A stretch of DNA of 64,000 nucleotides from contig JBFFMJ010000008.1 in the NCBI GenBank assembly GCA_041554195.1, forward strand, positions 62,001 through 126,000. The letters are read 5' to 3'. A program made the translations under genes and the position numbers. The notes beneath the pieces were generated by a model. It worked only from the letters and a program-made list of their open reading frames with translations, was not told the origin of the DNA and did no database searches. Shown in pieces: positions 60,505 through 64,000 of this stretch; the first letter of the stretch is position 1, and each line of letters begins with the position of its first letter. The stretch comes from JAPHSX01 sp041554195 (lineage in GTDB: Bacteria > Pseudomonadota > Gammaproteobacteria > Thiohalomonadales > Thiohalomonadaceae).

Positions 60505-63420
60505 TTAGAGCTTGATGATCTCCAGCCCCTGCTTATTTTCTAATGTTCCCGGATCACTGATCACGGCGGTGCTGGCCAGTTCGGGTTTGAGGTAGGTCGC
60601 GGCGACCTGTTTCAGGTCGCTCTCGGTTACCGCCAGGATACGGGCACGGAAGCGGCGGCGTTGCTCCGAGGTGCGACCGTGCAGCGTGGCGTAGAAACTT
60701 TTCTTCGCCTCGCCGGCGGGGGAGCCGGGTTTGTCGATGCTGCTGATGACGCCGAGGATCGCCTCCTCTACTAGTCGCCATTCATGGTCGTTTTCCTGTA
60801 GCCAGCTGACGGAATTGTCGAAGTCGGCCAGGGTCTCGTCTAGACGCGGGTCGCGGTAGGAGTAGAAGCGGAAGGCGCCGCTGTCGGTGTCGTAGCTGGC
60901 ACCGCCGCCGTAGGCACCGCCCTGCTCGCGAATGGTGCGGTGCAGGTAGTTATTGCGCAGGAAGCCGCCCAGCACCATCAGTGCAGGGGCATCGTTATGT
61001 TCGATGCAGACGCCAGGATAGGCCTTGGCGCAGAAGTTGACCTGGGTCGAGGTGGCCCACCCCTGCTGCAGCTGACCGCTGGCGGCGGCGGGCAGGTAGA
61101 GCCCGCTGTTGGCAGCGGCGCTGTGGCCCTGCCAGCGTTGTTGCAGGTGCCCGGTGATCTCTGCGCGCTGCTCGGCCTCGCCAATCAGGAGTAGCTGTCG
61201 TGGGGCTTGCAGCAGGGTGTCGCGCAGACGCTCCAGTTTGGCGGCGAAGGCCGATAGCGCCTCGGTGTCGTCGAGGCTGTCGTCCAGTGCCTTAAGGTGT
61301 TTCACACCGCCCAGGCCGCTCCAGTTGTGTTGCTGTGCTGCGCTGGGGCTGAGCCCGGCGCTGGCGGCGACCATCGCCAGACTGTGCCCGGCACTGGTGA
61401 CGCGCTGCTCGCGATACATGCGCTCCTGTGCCACCAGCTCACGGATACGGGGCAGCTCATCGAAGCGGGCGGACTCGAAGGTCTCCAGCATCAGGTCGGC
61501 CAGTGCCGCCTGGTTGCGCACCAGCGCCTTGCCGGAGAGGGTGAAGCTGCCGCGACACTGTTGCAGGTCGTCCACCGCGCCGCGCAATGAGATGCTGGCC
61601 CCGATACCGCCGGTGACCGCTGATTGAATGGACTGTGAGGCCAGGTAGTCACGACCAGCGCTGCCAACCTCGGTCAGGATGTCGGTAAAGATCGGCAGCA
61701 GCTGTGCCAGCTCGGCGTCCAGCTCGGGCAGATCGACCACCACCTGCTGGTAGACGATGCCGTTGGTGCCGCAGGCATACCAGCTGGCGGGCATGGTGCC
61801 GATGGTGTCATTTTCACCCTCGGCGATCGTCAGTTCGGCGGGGATATCTTCCAGTCCCACCTTGGGCAGCTGCTCGGGGTCGTCGGTCTGTTCCTGACGT
61901 TGTGCTAGGGCGGCGGCCTGTTCGATCACCTGCTGCTTCTGCGCGTCGTTCATGCTGGACTTGATGGCAGCGAGGCGTTCGGCTTCTCTGGCGGCACGCT
62001 GTTCGCTGAGTTGAGTGTCGGGGGACATCACCAGCCGTACCCGGTGGGGATTTTCCAGCACCTCGCGGGCCAGCCTCTTGATGAACTCTGGGTCCTCGAT
62101 CTGCTGGCGTAGCTTTTCCAGAATGGGGTCGATGTCGAGTGCGGCCTGTGCATCGGCGCCATGCAACACAGTACCGAGGGCATTAACGATCAGGTGCAGG
62201 CCGTAGGGAAAACCGTCGCCGCTTACCTCGCGCTGTGACAGCTCGTACTGGTGCAACACCGCCTCCACCATCTCCTTATCCACACCGTTGTCGGCGACAT
62301 CCTGGAGTACCTCGAGTACCAGTTGCTCGACGGCCTCGGCGTGCTCCGGGTTGGAACCCTCCAGACCGGCGGCGAACATCATCTCGCGAGTCGAGTCGGA
62401 GAGGCCGCATAGCGGTGAGGGGGCGCTGCCAAGGTTGGTGGTCTCCAGCGCGTGGCGCAGGGGCGAGGCCCCGTTGTCGAGCAATACACCGGAGAGTAAA
62501 TGGGCGCGCATCACCTCTTCGGCGTCGATCGATTTGCCGAGCAGCCAGCCGAGTACGATGTGGGTCTTGTCTTCGGTATCCTCCTCACCATCAAGGGCGT
62601 AGCGATCCTCGACCTGCACGGGGGCAGTGAAGCGCTGCTCGTCGGGTACGGAGATATCGATATCGAGGTGCTTAAACTGTTTCAACGCACCCTCTTCAAA
62701 CACCGCCTGATGCTCGGCGGCGGGAATATCGCCAAAGGTCATAAAGACCGCGTTGCTGGGGTGGTAGTGCTTGGCGTGAAAGGCCTTAAGCTCTTCGTAG
62801 CTGAGGTCGGGGATCGCCTCCGGATCACCACCGGAGTTGTGGTGGTAGGTGATAGTGGGGAAGAGCTCGCGGCTCAGGGCCTGATAGAGGGCGGAGACCG
62901 GGGAGCTCATCGCCCCCTTCATTTCGTTAAACACCACACCCTTATAAACCAGCTCGGAGTCGGGATTAGCTGCCTCGGCAAACTCCACACGGTGCCCCTC
63001 CTGCAGGAAGTCCATCTCGTTGAGGGTGGGGAAGAAGGTGGCATCAAGATAGACATTGAGCAGGTTGCTGAAGTCCTTGCGGTTGCGGCTGGCGAAGGGG
63101 TAGGCGGTCCAGTCGGCCGAGGTAAAGGCATTCATAAAGGTGTTAAGCGAGCGGCGCGTCATCATAAAGAAGGGGTCGCGCACCGGGTAGCGCGCACTGC
63201 CACAGAGGCTGGTGTGCTCCAGGATGTGGGCCACCCCGGTGGAGTCCTGTGGCACGGTACGAAAGGCTACGAGGAAGGTGTTCTGGTCATCATCACTGGC
63301 CAGGTGCAGGTGCGAGGCACCGGTCTCCCTGTGGCGAAACTCCTGAAGTTCCAGATTCAGGGAGGGGATGCGCTGGGCGCGTAGAAACTCAAATGCCGCG
63401 TTAGTTTCGGGGTGACTCAT
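60505..63420 (-). CDS. M16C zinc metalloprotease (presequence protease-like)
   Basis: 971 residues, the size of PreP/Cym1-type M16C enzymes. Inverted zinc motif H65-IL-E68-H69 in VAHILEHTSLCGS, then RDPFFMMTRRSLNTFMNAFTSADWTAYPF and the distal Glu region VFNEMKGAMSSPVSALYQALSRELFP; a second inactive half follows with YGGGASYDTDSGAFRFYSYRDPRL. Degrades peptides of tens of residues in a closed chamber. No signal peptide seen. Standalone and divergent from tatD. Confidence 0.93.
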   Translation of the reverse strand: MSHPETNAAFEFLRAQRIPSLNLELQEFRHRETGASHLHLASDDDQNTFLVAFRTVPQDSTGVAHILEHTSLCGSARYPVRDPFFMMTRRSLNTFMNAFTSADWTAYPFASRNRKDFSNLLNVYLDATFFPTLNEMDFLQEGHRVEFAEAANPDSELVYKGVVFNEMKGAMSSPVSALYQALSRELFPTITYHHNSGGDPEAIPDLSYEELKAFHAKHYHPSNAVFMTFGDIPAAEHQAVFEEGALKQFKHLDIDISVPDEQRFTAPVQVEDRYALDGEEDTEDKTHIVLGWLLGKSIDAEEVMRAHLLSGVLLDNGASPLRHALETTNLGSAPSPLCGLSDSTREMMFAAGLEGSNPEHAEAVEQLVLEVLQDVADNGVDKEMVEAVLHQYELSQREVSGDGFPYGLHLIVNALGTVLHGADAQAALDIDPILEKLRQQIEDPEFIKRLAREVLENPHRVRLVMSPDTQLSEQRAAREAERLAAIKSSMNDAQKQQVIEQAAALAQRQEQTDDPEQLPKVGLEDIPAELTIAEGENDTIGTMPASWYACGTNGIVYQQVVVDLPELDAELAQLLPIFTDILTEVGSAGRDYLASQSIQSAVTGGIGASISLRGAVDDLQQCRGSFTLSGKALVRNQAALADLMLETFESARFDELPRIRELVAQERMYREQRVTSAGHSLAMVAASAGLSPSAAQQHNWSGLGGVKHLKALDDSLDDTEALSAFAAKLERLRDTLLQAPRQLLLIGEAEQRAEITGHLQQRWQGHSAAANSGLYLPAAASGQLQQGWATSTQVNFCAKAYPGVCIEHNDAPALMVLGGFLRNNYLHRTIREQGGAYGGGASYDTDSGAFRFYSYRDPRLDETLADFDNSVSWLQENDHEWRLVEEAILGVISSIDKPGSPAGEAKKSFYATLHGRTSEQRRRFRARILAVTESDLKQVAATYLKPELASTAVISDPGTLENKQGLEIIKL

Positions 63421-63534
63421 GGATGTCGCTTTCCTTTGTGAAGGTTCGGTCTTCTAGTAAATATTGTGGCAAGCGCCATAGTATACAAGGATTGTCGGAT
63501 TGGTTGCCTGCCGAGATCACTCTACAATGTCCCT

Positions 63535-64000
63535 ATGGAACTCTTCGACACCCATTGCCACCTCGATGTGGCCGATTTCGACCCCGACCGGGCGGCGGTG
63601 CTGGCCCGTGCCCGTGGTGTCGGGGTGGGGCAGATGGTGATCCCGGCGGTCGATGCGGCGGGCTGGCCGGGGCTTCTCGACTTATGTCGCCGTGAAACGG
63701 GGCTCTATCCCGCCCTGGGCCTCCACCCAATCTTTATTGACCGCCATCGCGAGGAAGACCTTGTCTCACTGCGCCATCTGGTGGAGCAGGAGCACCCCAT
63801 TGCCATCGGCGAGATCGGTCTCGACTTCTATCTCAAAGAGCTGGACCGTGAGCGCCAGCAGTGGCTGTTCGAGCGGCAGTTACAGATCGCCGCTGAATTC
63901 CAGCTGCCGGTGTTACTGCATGTACGCAAGGCCCACGATGAGGTGCTGTCGACGCTCAAGCGGGTGAAGTTTAGCCACGGTGGTATCGCCCACGCCTTTA
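63535..64000 (+). CDS. TatD family metal-dependent hydrolase, N-terminal part (cut by window edge)
   Basis: Reading from ATG 63535 gives 155 open codons to the right edge: MELFDTHCHLD (metal His 7 and 9), GLYPALGLHPIF, AIGEIGLDFYLKELDRERQQWLFERQL (metal Glu in GEIGLD) and LPVLLHVRKAHDEVL. This is a TatD-type DNase/amidohydrolase, a TIM barrel of about 260 residues; its last ~100 residues fall outside. The match to TatD is clear, but whether it is TatD, YcfH or YjjV-type cannot be told from this portion. Confidence 0.92.
   Translation, partial: MELFDTHCHLDVADFDPDRAAVLARARGVGVGQMVIPAVDAAGWPGLLDLCRRETGLYPALGLHPIFIDRHREEDLVSLRHLVEQEHPIAIGEIGLDFYLKELDRERQQWLFERQLQIAAEFQLPVLLHVRKAHDEVLSTLKRVKFSHGGIAHAF

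Overview
The window is chromosomal DNA of a GC-rich gammaproteobacterium. The evidence is gene order and family content: purM-purN divergent from a DUF2066 / CDP-alcohol phosphatidyltransferase / PerM-like / hda cluster, ilvB-ilvN-ilvC followed by pssA and leuA, prfC, bacterial-type aspS and proS, a rhombosortase, and dense coding with many ATGA or TAATG overlaps. Thioredoxin-fold proteins resembling those of sulfur oxidisers and two tetraheme cytochromes c would fit a chemotrophic sulfur- or metal-cycling lineage, but that placement is inference and the species cannot be named from this sequence.

Region by region. 0-5.5 kb: a GH17-like glucan gene cut by the window edge, divergent from an LTA-synthase-like phosphoglycerol transferase; a 3' remnant of a type I restriction gene (hsdR); an orphan lipoprotein; an Atm1-type ABC exporter. 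5.5-10 kb: housekeeping run (zinc ribbon, DUF502, aspS, nadA). 10-22.5 kb: envelope and transport (PAP2-like lipoprotein, Na/Pi cotransporter, patatin, tandem-thioredoxin protein, mazG, PQQ-type beta-propeller lipoprotein, RND adaptor plus pump, and amtB behind a readable sigma-54/NtrC promoter). 22.9-26.4 kb: a large repeat-built lipoprotein (eight Ig/cadherin-like domains plus a seven-repeat propeller). 27-34 kb: purine genes and the hda neighbourhood with wrbA and arsC-like genes. 33.7-40 kb: small envelope proteins, two thioredoxin-fold proteins, a TolC-like protein with an unusually short adaptor and no pump, acylphosphatase, lytic transglycosylase, rhombosortase. 40-52.8 kb: proS, branched-chain amino acid genes, pssA, leuA, a family 4 uracil-DNA glycosylase, rimI and prfC. 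A repeat-flanked accessory insert (small AT-rich membrane protein and HNH protein) sits between ilvC and pssA. 53-64 kb: two paralogous tetraheme cytochromes, the second broken by a single in-frame amber codon, followed 3 bases later by a GGDEF protein; an ABC-2 exporter; a DUF898/M48 pair; an M16C protease; and the start of a TatD hydrolase cut by the window edge.

The strongest items for a second look are the amber-interrupted cytochrome next to the diguanylate cyclase, the NtrC/sigma-54 promoter of amtB, the internally amplifying Ig-propeller lipoprotein, the TolC/minimal-adaptor pair, and the cassette between ilvC and pssA. I found no CRISPR array, rRNA, tRNA, complete insertion sequence or complete defence system. 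I did not find a convincing entirely new system.
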